A stretch of DNA of 64,000 nt from Zingiber officinale (lineage: Eukaryota > Streptophyta > Magnoliopsida > Zingiberales > Zingiberaceae), in assembly GCF_018446385.1 (NCBI RefSeq), contig NC_055996.1, positions 12,697,317 through 12,761,316 on the forward strand, read 5' to 3'. Under the pieces are notes generated by a model that searched no databases, had not been told where the DNA came from, and was given only the letters and a program-made list of their open reading frames with translations. This document shows positions 10,472 to 20,001 of this stretch, piece after piece (position 1 is the stretch's first letter; each line of letters opens with the position of its first letter). The position numbers and the translations under genes are program-made.

Positions 10472-12356
10472 ATGGGTTAGAGAGTGTCAACTCCAATAAG
10501 AAGGGTAGTTAACCCAACTTTGAGGAAATTGACACTCAAGGAGCATTTTCAAGGTTTTGTGAACCTTTGAAAATGAAAAGGAATTATCGTTTACTCCTTG
10601 AAGAGTAAATTGTGCCATATTTGAAAAATATCGATTTTAATCTTATTTGGCACAATTTAAGAAAACCTAGAGAAATACCATAATTGGGATTTTGGTTTTC
10701 TCTTAGGGATATATGGGCAATCTAGGGTTAGATTTTAAGTTAGCAAAGGCTAAGGATACTTAGATAGGGAATTTAGGTATTTTATTTGTGCTAACTTGCC
10801 ATGATTGGTTGCCATATGCCATGCCATGACATCATATTTAATTTATGATCATTTGAAATGTCATGATAATGCTTAGGTTATTTATATGTCATGTTTATTT
10901 AAGTTTCAAACTTTATGCCATGACATCATGACATTGGCACATGTTTTCATTTATGATATTATTTCATGACATGTCATCATCTCTTGCATTAAGAATCAAT
11001 GAAATTGATTTAAGGATAAAAACACATTTTGATATTGAGATCAAAGTGTAGTTTAGAAAATGCATGAGAACTTAGCCTAAGATGACCTTAACCCATATCT
11101 CACATCAAATTGACTTGAATGTGGTTTGATACACCTTAGATGTGTGTGAGATATTAGGATCATGAGTTAGGATCAAGGTGCATTGTTCTTGTACCTAGAT
11201 GACCCTAATTCAAGAAATTGGGGATCATAGGGAAAGCTTGTGTACAAGTCATGTACATTTAGCCCTAAGATTATGGTCCTAAATTCAAATGGTTTTAAAA
11301 GCATTTTAAAATTGATTTGAAAAACCTTGATGAAGCTTTCCTAGTGATAGCATTCATCATTGAACATTGTGATACAAAGTTGAGTTAAACTTGAACTATT
11401 TCAAAGTTTTTGAACTTTGTATCAAGATTGAAAAATGGAAGTTATTTTCATCGAAAATTATTTTTCCATGATAGTATATGTTATGAGGAATGTATCCTCA
11501 AAATTTTACGATTTTTGGAATTTTCTGAAATTTATTAGGAGTTTCTGAATTTCCGGAGAAGGGAAATCAGAAATCTCTGATTTCAGAGTATGGATCGGTC
11601 ACCGGACCGATCCAGGGAAGTCCTGATCGGTCTGGTGACCGATCAGTGACGATCCAGAAAGCGGGGATCGGTCTGGGGACCGATCCAGGGGGTTTCTGAT
11701 CGGTCCAGGGACCGATCAGTGCGTGCCAATTTCTGATTTTTCAGCTGTTGTCTGAAATTTCAGCTCGGGAAGTTGGTGCTTTGGATTTCCAAATGTTTGA
11801 AACTCTCCAAGACATTGATGGTGCAATGGTCAAGGGGGAGTTGACCTTTAGGGGGAGTTTTACCTATTAGTCAAGGGGGAGTTGACTTTTAGGGGGAGTT
11901 TTTACTCTTAAAGACTTGAGTGATATGGGATTATCACTAAGTTGATTGTTGAGTTTAGTATCAAGGGGGAAATTAAGAGTTTCAATGAAAGGTATGAGAC
12001 TTTCATTAGGAAGAAACTCTTGACCTTGATACCCTCTTTTTCCTTTTTGATGTGTGTCAAAAAGGGGAGAGTGTTCATTGGAGAAATTATTGGAGAACCC
12101 AAGTTAGGTTATCGGGTTAACCTAAGCTAGGGAAAGAATGTCAAGGAATGTTCAAGAAAAGAACATTGAAATTCTTTTTGATGTGTGTCAAAAGGGGAGA
12201 ATTATTGGAGAACCCAAGTTAGGTTATCGGGTTAACCTAAGGGGAGAATGTCCAGAGAATGTTCAAGGAAAGAACATTGGACATTGGAAGATGGTTGGAA
12301 AACCTAAGTTAGGTTATCGGGTTAACCTAACTTGATTATGGGTTTTGTCAAACATC
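10472..12356 (+). other. Element B noncoding internal region
   Basis: No convincing frame. At 11592-11719 there is a palindrome array of the same GATCGGTC family as in this element's LTRs. At 11832-11905 there are four AGGGGGAG polypurine-like tracts. At 12085-12330 a unit containing the hairpin CAAGTTAGGTTA/TTAACCTAACTTG is repeated three times with AAAGGGGAGA runs between. In A these positions would hold pol. Confidence 0.75.
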
Positions 12357-12370
12357 AAAAAGGGGGAGAT
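12357..12370 (+). other. Element B polypurine tract
   Basis: AAAAAGGGGGAGAT directly before the TGTTGG start of the 3' LTR; the site for plus-strand DNA priming. Confidence 0.9.
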
Positions 12371-14242
12371 TGTTGGTGCAACCTTAGGTCAAGGTTGACC
12401 TGGTTGACCCGACTCGAGGTGACTTGACTCGAGTTGTATTTTGATGTTTGACTTGGGAAGATTGTCGGTGCAACCTTAGGTCGAGGTTGACCTAGTTGAG
12501 TTGCATGTTGATGTTTGACACTCGTGGAAGAGTTGTATTCTTGATATGGGACAAGAATAGATGTTTGGGAGATTATTGGTGCAACCGTAGGTTAAGGTTG
12601 ACCTGGTTGACCTGATTCGGGAAAAAGTCCAAGTATGGAGACTTGGCAACGGAAAAGCCCAAGCAGGGAGCTTGGCACGCGAGAAGTCCAAGTGTGGAGA
12701 CTTGGCACGGGAAAAGTCCAAATATGGAGACTTGGCAGTGGAAAAGTCCTGGTGAGTGAAGCCAGGCAGTGGGAAAGTCCTAACTGGGATGTTAGGCAGT
12801 GTGGAAAGTCCTGGTGAGTGAAACCAGGCAGTGGGAAAGTCCTAACTGGGATGTTAGGCAGTGTGGAAAGTCCTGGTGAGTGAAGCCAGGCAGTGGGAAA
12901 GTCCTAACTGGGATGTTAGGCAGTTGGAAAGTCCTGGTGAGTGAAGCCAGGCAGTGAGAAAGTCCTAACTGGGATGTTAGGCAGTGTGGAAATCCTGGTG
13001 AGTGAAGCCAGGTGGAAATCCAGGTGAGTGAAGCCAGGTGAAAGTCCTGGTGAGTGAAGCCAGGCAAGGGAAATCCAGATGGATCAGGGATGATCGGACA
13101 TCTGGTGTAGAGAAAAGTCCAAGTGGGTCAAAGGGATTGACCGGACACTTGGTGAAGAGTCTTAGCAGGTCAAGGAACTGACCGGATGCTAAGCATGATG
13201 TACCAACAGGTCAAGGTTGATCGGATGTTGGTTTGGGAGACTTGGGACTTGGTTTGGGCAAAAACCAAGCTCTGGATCGGTCTGCAGACCGATCCAGCGA
13301 TACGTTTGTGTATCTGATCGGTCTGGTGACCGATCAGATAACAAACAGAAGGCGATCACGATTCTGTGAGCTTACTGATCGGTCTGGGGACCGATCAGCA
13401 TGGAGCCTGATCGGTCTGCAAGACCGATCAGGCGATATCCTGATCGGTCTGCCGACCGATCAGGTCCCCATGACCGATCAGCAGGAAGCCTGATCGGTCC
13501 ACGGGACCGATCAGGGTACGCACAGAGAGTTGGGCAACTCTCTGTGCTCTATTCTGATCGGTCTGGGGACCGATCAGCATAGAGCCTGATCGGTCCCCAC
13601 GACCGATCAGACCAGCCCCAGACCGATCAGGGTGATGCCTGATCGGTCCACACACTAGCCGTTGCGACACAACGGCTAGATTCTGTGTCTTCTTCGCAGG
13701 TGCAGGTATAAGACCTCTACAGGAGACGAAGAAGATAACAACTCTCTTTCTCACGAGACTGTGATTTGAGCTTTGCTGAGCTCTCATTGTGTTGAAGCTC
13801 TGCGTGAGTTTCCTGCTGGTTTTCTAGCTGAGTTTGGATCCTAGAAGCTGCTGCTTCACCTGGTTTCCAATCGACAACAAGAGGCAAGCAAGTGTCTTTA
13901 CATTCCTGTTGTTCTTGTTTTCTTGTTCTTCGTGTACTCCTTATTGCTGTTGCAAAGATTGTGGTGAGGTTTCTCCACCCAGAAGGAGTATATATATTAG
14001 CCGGTTCTCCGGGGACTCATCCACCGACGGATTGATAGGCTTCGTCCACCTTACGGACACGCCGAGGAGTAGGAGTTTCATCTCCGAACCTCGTTACATC
14101 GACGCGTTGAGGTTTGATCTTCTTATTTTCGTTTCTTGTTTTTATTTCCGCTGCGCTAACCCTAGTTTGTAGAAAGAAACGCGAAAGATTGGGGTCGGCT
14201 ATTCACACCCCCCCTCTCTAGTCGTACGAAGAGATCCCAACA
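12371..14242 (+). repeat. Element B 3' LTR
   Basis: Same start and end as the 5' LTR and near-identical ends, but 57 bp longer. The hairpin-module block (12622-13226) and the palindrome array (13273-13653) differ from the 5' LTR by exchanged or added modules. A CACTGG/AAGCAGGG module in the 5' LTR is replaced by a CCTGG/CCAGG module here, and the array here is more regular (CTGATCGGTCTGGGGACCGATCAG type). Confidence 0.93.
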
Positions 14243-14247
14243 TTTAG
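14243..14247. repeat. Target site duplication TTTAG, right of element B
   Basis: Copy of 7121-7125; element A gag resumes here. Confidence 0.92.
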
Positions 14248-15055
14248 ATCTTTCTTGTTGAAGCCCTTCTTCTTCTTGTAGAGCTTCTTTACAAGATTCA
14301 CAAGTTCGCTGGTCAGTTCATCTTCTGAATCTTCTGAGTCAGGTTCGTCTTCTGATTCCGATTCAATTTTTCGCCGTCCTCTTGATTCCCGTGTTCGACT
14401 CGTTCCTGCAATCAAAGCAATCCCTTTCTCAGATGGCTGTGCATTAGTTTGTTCATGGAGTTCGAATTCACTAAATAATTCGTCTAATTTCAAGGAGGAC
14501 AAATCCTTAGAGACTTTATAGGCATCTACCATTGATGCCCATAGTGTACTCCTAGGGAATGAGTTAAGGGCATACCTTATTATATCTCTGTTTCCACCTG
14601 ATTCCATGTAGAGAATTCAGGATATCTTGAATTTGCAAAGAACTTGCCGTCTCGCCTTCCTGCATTTTCAAATTGTATAGTTTATTTAGTAACAAATCAC
14701 GCTTACTTACCTTGGTTTCCGAGGTGCCCTCGTGTAGTTCGATCAGTTTCTCCCATAGTTCCTTTGCAGAGGAGAATGAACCGACTCTGTTGAGCTCTTC
14801 TTTGGTCAGACCGCATTGGATGGTGCAGGTAGCTTTGGCGTCGGCTTCCACCTTTTTGATAAATGCGGGCTCCCAGTTCTCACAGGATGTAGGCTTACCG
14901 TCTGTACCAGTTGGTAGTTGCAGTCCTGTTTTGACGATCATCCAGGTGTCGAACTGGATCTTTAGATATATCTCCATTCGCCCCTTCCAATATCCGAAGT
15001 CTTCTCCGGAAAATAGTGGGGGACGAACGGTGCTATATCCTTCTTGTTGGGCCAT
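14248..15055 (-). pseudogene. gag: Element A gag, N-terminal part, frameshifted and split
   Basis: Starts MAQQEGYSTVRPPLF at 15055. The UBN2-type Gag domain is clear: GYWKGRMEIYLK, the KELWEKLIELHEG helix, and SSLQIQDILNSLHG. The frame changes around 14600-14570, between RWKQRYNK and ESGGNRDIIRYALNSFPRSTLWASMVDAYK, so at least one frameshift or small rearrangement separates two clearly gag-like parts. The second part continues through an acidic EDEPDSEDSEDE stretch to KKKKGFNKKDL, where element B interrupts it. The remainder is at 6283-7120. Confidence 0.85.
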
Positions 15056-15288
15056 TTAAATCTATAAACACAGAAACAACAAGATCTATTCCAAGACTAA
15101 GTCTTGGATTAGTAGTGCGGGAGGAAGGAAAAAATAACAGGCTCAAGTGGTATTGACCAGCTTTGAGCAGAAAATCGATTCGTAAAAAGAGATTAGAATA
15201 TAGCTATGAGGCTAAATTCTAATCGACTCCGAACAAAACCACAAAAAAATTGTCTCAAATAGTGGTTGCACTGATTCAAGACGACCCT

Positions 15289-15300
15289 GCTCTGATACCA
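15289..15300 (-). other. Element A primer binding site, tRNA-iMet type
   Basis: GCTCTGATACCA on the plus strand, that is TGGTATCAGAGC on the element strand, two bases from the LTR. Confidence 0.92.
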
Positions 15301-15302
15301 AT

Positions 15303-16460
15303 TGTTGGATCGAGAAGCGCTAGAGGGGGGGTGAATAGCGCTCGTGGCTATTTCGTTCGATTATCGGAAAACTATCGGAGTTAAAGCGTGCAGTGGAATA
15401 AGCGAAAATAAAATAAAGAGACAACACAAAGAGACAGGTCGATTTTACTTCGTTCGGAGCCTAAGTCGACTCCTACTCGAAGGCCCGCGATCCTTGATCG
15501 CTTCCGGTGGGCAACAACTATAAGCTCGTTAACAGATTACAATTATGAGTACAAATAAAAGCTATCAAAAATTATACCGACGACAAGAAATGCTAATTCT
15601 GAAGCTTCGGGTCGTCGGGCACTTGTAGTAGCACTTCGGAGCGTCTTTTGGAGCAGCATGTTGATGAAAGATCACTTAGAATTCGTTGTCCTTTGAAGCT
15701 GCACCTCAACCCTCCTTTTATATGCGGTTCCGGGCGCCTGGATCCCTTCCGGGCGCCTGGAGTGTGACGTGGCCAACCAACCAGGATGCTCCACGTGGCG
15801 AAGTCGCGCAGGGGATAGAATTTGGTCCCGGGCGCCCAGACCTATTCCGGGCGCCCGGATCCATCCCGGGCGCCCGGACAGCCTTTTTCCAGCAGGTTCC
15901 TCACCTGCAAACAAAGGTTAGTCCGAGAAAAATACCCTGCAAGACAGTGTTAGAATCTGATAAAACACAGTAAGTAATAATTGACAGTCTTCGGACTGTC
16001 CGAGTCTGACTTTGGATTTCCATCTGGAAACCCTAGGTCGACCCGACGCCTACTGTTCCCTCTGCGGGGAACGCGTCCTCACCTACTCCACTCGGAAGAT
16101 TTACCTGATGCCAGCCGATCCTCCAGATCGACTCGATGCTTCCGGACTTTCTGCTGGACATCCGCTTCCCTGGCTAGTCCAGTCTTTCACCTGGTTCGCG
16201 ACACCAGGACTTTTCACCTAGGGTTACCACCCCCTAGGACTTTTGCCTGAAGCCATCGACCTGCCAAGACTTTCCGCATAGGGTTACCACCCCCTATGAC
16301 CTAGGGTTACCGCCCCCTAGGGTTTTCCCTTTGCCTAACCCTAGCTAGGACTTTCCTGAAATCCTCAAGTAGGCTTGTTAGACTAAAAAACATCTTAACT
16401 TTGAATTCTTTGCCATTATCAAAACACGAGTTCGATCGTCGGATGCTTCCCGCACCAACA
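15303..16460 (-). repeat. Element A 5' LTR, complete
   Basis: 1158 bp from TGTTGGATCGAG to CGCACCAACA (plus-strand reading). It matches 1-770 over their common part, with fewer copies of the CCGGGCGCCCGG palindrome block (15728-15885) and one shorter segment near 16110-16135 where the 3' LTR has a perfect 10-bp-stem hairpin. Confidence 0.93.
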
Positions 16461-17034
16461 ACTTATGCTTCTAAATGGGTTTAGGAACATTGCCAACATT
16501 ACAAGAACATATAGGGTCACACACAAAGGGCAATTAGATGTAGGATAGGTTCATATGATGAACCAAGAGGATTAGGTTCATATGATGAACCAAATTGGAT
16601 TAAGAGTAATCCAAATTAGACTAATTGAGTTGGACTCAATTTGATTCATGTATTGAATGAGTCTAATTTAGATTATGACTCATTGAATCAATTTAATTTA
16701 ATGGATAGAGATTCACTAAATTAAATTGACTTAAATCAAAGGTTGGATTTGATCAACCATGGGAGAATTTAAGTCAAGTTTGACTTGACTTGAGAGGGAA
16801 GATGAAGGGTCAAGTTTGACTTGACCTTGACTTGACCAAATGCCATGTCATTGTGACTTGGCATAGGGTCGGCCAATGATGATGTGCCACATCATCAAGG
16901 CAACTTCATGGTATGCCACCTCATGAGGGAAACCAAAAGTCTTGACTCTTGAGATTCCATGGAGGTTACAAACCTCATTGAAGTGGCCGACCACTTTTAG
17001 TGATGGAATGAATTGATTTTTCATTCAAGGCATC
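16461..17034. repeat. Fragment of older LTR G, left part
   Basis: Lies between the ends of elements A and F. The continuation on the far side of F (39572-39913) ends in a typical LTR terminus, CCCAACA, so I infer both pieces belong to one older LTR into which A and F inserted. The piece has two GGTTCATATGATGAACC hairpins near 16546 and 16576 and another, GATGATGTG/CACATCATC, near 16877. No coding frame. Confidence 0.5.
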
Positions 17035-18171
17035 TGTTAGTTGCTACTCGGAAACCTAATGGTTCCACTGTACAAAAATTTTATACAAAGGTCTGAACCT
17101 TTTCCTAGCTACCATGTGTTCTTTTAAATTAAACTTGGATCGCCTGCGGAACTTAACATGTTTGATCCAAAGTTTAATTTATTTGTTCTTTTAGGTTTAG
17201 ACTTGGATCTCCTGCGGAACTTAACACGTTCGATCCAAATCACCTAGGTTATTAATTCCATTAAATATTAATTTCCAAAATTGGCTTCCAGGACTGCATG
17301 GCGAGGCACATGACCTTCTTGGATATGGGAACAACCACCACTGCCTAGACAAAGCCTTTTAAGGAAAGCTAATATTTAATTTCCTTAAATAACTTTAGGT
17401 CAACCAAAAAGAACAATCAAATCACAAGGAAAAGAAAAATAAAAGAACACAACATCGAAAACTAATTCGAAATACTAGAATCGCATGCCTCTTGTATTTG
17501 GTATTTTTATAAAGAAATAAAGTATGATGCGAAAATTAAATACTAGTATACCTTTTCTTTTGTAAACAAAAAAAACCTCTAGGTCTTCTACCGTATTCCT
17601 CTTCTAATCCCGGACGTTGTGTGGGCAACGATCTTCCGAGACGAGAACCACCAAGGCACCTTCTTCTTCCTTCCTTCAAGTTTCGGCCAAGCATATCTTC
17701 TAAAGGATGAAGAACTTTTTTCACCAACCAAGCTCCAAGGGATGCAAGCTTTCTCTCCTTCTTCCTCAAGCTAGATCCGGCCACCTCCTCCAAGCTCCAA
17801 GAGATAAAGGATTTCGGCCACACAAGAGGAAGAGAGAAAAGGAGAAGGGCCGGCCACACCAAGGAAGAAAAGATAGAGAAAATAGAATAGAGTCGTTAGC
17901 CATGAAGCCTCCTCTACCCCCTCTTTTATAATCCTTAGTCTTGGCAAATAAGGAAAATTTAATAAAAACTTCCTTAATTCTTTTGCCATTGAAAAAGAAA
18001 ATTTATTTAATTAAAAATAATTTTCTTCTCATCAATTATAATGGTCGGCCACCACAAGCTATAAACAAGGAGAGTTTTAATTAATTAAAACTTCCTAATT
18101 TATCTCCAGAAATTTATAAAAATTTCTCCAATAATTTTAATCCCTTCATGGTTAGTAAAAAGGAAATTTTA
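17035..18171 (-). repeat. Solo LTR F, left piece
   Basis: Shows the LTR-end blocks also seen in E (33458-34400), such as CTACTCGGAAACCTA, the CTTGGATCGCCTGCGGAACTTAACA repeats near 17135 and 17200, and a pyrimidine-rich part with GGCCGGCC near 17850. It stops inside AAGGAAATTTTATA, where D sequence starts without its first 10 bases. Confidence 0.8.
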
Positions 18172-18463
18172 TATACTAAAAGCCTAAGCTTTTGTAAACA
18201 TTTGTTTTGAATAAAGAATCACATTTGGTCAAATTATCTACATTTGTTTGTAGTTGTTCAATTAATTTATATTGTAGATAACATAGTATGTGGTGTCACA
18301 TGCAGAAGATGATGTTATCAGTACCTTATAAATTATAAACAGTAGCTCACGACCAAAATGGAAAGGAACAAACCATTAGAAGGCTGTAGTGTAATTAGGT
18401 ATTAGTTTATCTTGACTATATAATTACACTAATACACTCAGAGTGTATTGAGTAGGACCATTT
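18172..18463 (+). repeat. Element D 5' LTR, first piece
   Basis: Matches 32924-33215 of the 3' LTR. It contains a polyadenylation-like AATAAA near 18212. It ends at the CATTT target duplicated by element C. Confidence 0.88.
18459..18463. repeat. Target site duplication CATTT, left of element C
   Basis: CATTT at 18459-18463 is repeated at 25733-25737. The empty site is visible in the other LTR of D at about 33207-33220 (AGGACCATTTGAGG). Confidence 0.93.
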
Positions 18464-19987
18464 TGTTAGGACCAAAAGTAGCTAGAGGGGGGGTGAATAG
18501 CTCGTCGCGTTCGCTCGGTGCGCTTCGTTGCTTGGCGTTGCTTGTTTCTTCTTGGATGTGCAGCGGAAAATACAGAAACAAACACAAACACGCTAACACT
18601 AGGATTTTACTTGGTATCCACCTCACAAGAGGTGACTAATCCAAGGATCCACACCAACGCACACACCCTCCACTATGAATAACACTCCTTTATGGTAACT
18701 ACCAAAGGCGGAGAAGCCCTACAACACTCTCAATACAAGAAGAAGAAAGGGAAATACAAGTTAAGCAAAAGCTTACAAGATGTGCAGTAAAAACCCTAAC
18801 CCTAACTTCTTCCTCTTGCAATAGATCCGCCTCTTGACTTGGAAAGCCTCCAAGAACCTTCAAGAACTGGCGATCACGTGCTTGTAGAGAGCTGTGGAGG
18901 AGCTGGAATGAATCTGAGAAGAGCTCGTCAAGAGATGCCGAAGACCACGCTCGCCTGCGGCTTTAAACGACGCAGCGGTCGGATCCCGATCGATTCGAAT
19001 GTTCCGAATCGATCGGAGGCTGGATCGATCCACGGATCGATCCGAGTTTCAGAAACCCGCTGGATCGATCCACGGATCGATCCGGCTATTCCAATCGATC
19101 CGTGGCCCACATACAGTGAGCGACCTGGATCGATCCACGGATCGATCCGAAGCTTTATTGACAAGAATCCGGATCGATCCACCGATCGATTCACGGCTGA
19201 TCGATCCACGGATCGATCCGGCGGTTTTGCCCAAACCAAGTCCCAAACCTCCTAACCAACATCCGGTCAACCTTGACTGTTGGTACATCATGCCTCGTAT
19301 CTGGTCACCCTTGACCGCCAGACTCCCACCAAGTGTCCGGTCAATCCTTTGACCCACTTGACTTTTACTCGTCGTGCCAAGTATCCGGTCACCCCATTGA
19401 CCTACTTCCCCACAGATGTCCGGTCAACCTTGACCCATCCGGACTTCCTTCCTTGCCAAGTATCCAGTCAATCCTTTGACCTACTTGGACTTCCCAACAC
19501 CGATGTCCGATCATCCTCGATCCATCCGATTTCCTTCCTTGCCAAGTATCCAACAATCCTTTGACCTACTTGGACTTCCAACACCGGATGTCCGATCATC
19601 CTTGATCCATCCGGATTTTCTTTCCTTGCCTGGCTTCACTCACCAGGACTTTCACCTAGCTTCACTCACTAGGGTTTTCCATCTACCTAGCTTCACTCAC
19701 TAGGACTTTCACCTGGCTTCACTCACCAGGATTTCCTTCTGCCTAGCTTCACTCACTAGGACTTTCACCTGGCTTCACTCACCAGGATTTCCTTCTGCCT
19801 AGCTTCACTCACTAGGACTTTCCTTCTGCCTGACATTCCAGTTAGGACTTCCCAGTCAAGTATCCAGTCAACCTTGACCTACTTGACTCTTCTTCAATCA
19901 ATATCTTATTGTCAAACATCTAAACCCTAACCAAGACTCAGCTTGGTTAACCAGGTCACCCTTGACCTGAGGGATATTGTACCAACA
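18464..19987 (-). repeat. Element C 3' LTR
   Basis: Carries a palindrome array built on GGATCGATCCACGGATCGATCC at about 18975-19220 and an array of hairpin modules at 19270-19886. The first 450 bp are virtually the same as in the other LTR, while the array regions differ by several small insertions and deletions. An AACCCTAACCCTAAC stretch near 18787 is only two telomere-like units. Confidence 0.93.
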
Positions 19988-20001
19988 ATCTCCCCCTTTT
20001 T
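19988..20001 (-). other. Element C polypurine tract
   Basis: Plus strand ATCTCCCCCTTTTT, that is AAAAAGGGGGAGAT on the element strand, next to the 3' LTR. Confidence 0.9.

Larger units (their letters stand above)
7126..14242 (+). mobile_element. Element B: gag-only LTR retrotransposon nested in element A
   Basis: Complete element of 7117 bp flanked by TTTAG. It has LTRs of 1815 and 1872 bp (7126-8940, 12371-14242), a primer site at 8943-8954, one intact gag frame (9002-10471), about 1.9 kb without coding potential, repeated polypurine tracts, and no protease, integrase, RT or RNase H. This fits the TR-GAG class: terminal repeats plus gag, mobilised by pol from a related element. Repeated AGGGGGAG tracts and the gag type point to Sirevirus ancestry. 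Confidence 0.93.
1..16460 (-). mobile_element. Element A: Sirevirus-like Ty1/copia retrotransposon, autonomous type
   Basis: Minus-strand LTR element running off the left window edge. Reading on the minus strand the order is 5' LTR (16460-15303), primer binding site (15300-15289), gag, a long AT-rich spacer, pol (4637-1632), polypurine tracts, and a 3' LTR cut by the window at position 1. The LTR begins TGTTGG and ends CCAACA. The gag is split by element B at 7126-14242. The CCHC gag, the [10 protein letters not shown] protease, the order protease-integrase-RT-RNase H and the repeated polypurine tracts before the 3' LTR fit the Sirevirus (Maximus/SIRE) lineage. Its right-hand target duplication would be ACTTA at 16461-16465; the partner lies outside the window. 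Confidence 0.9.

Noticed and set aside
18785-18805. Telomere-like AACCCTAACCCTAAC
   Set aside because: Only two units, present identically in both LTRs of element C (again near 24537); part of the LTR, not a telomeric tract.
18839-19357. Asp-Arg-Ser repeat frames in the element C LTR (also 24604-25175)
   Set aside because: Translation of GATCGATCC repeats; open in several frames of both strands, as expected for palindromic repeats without stops.
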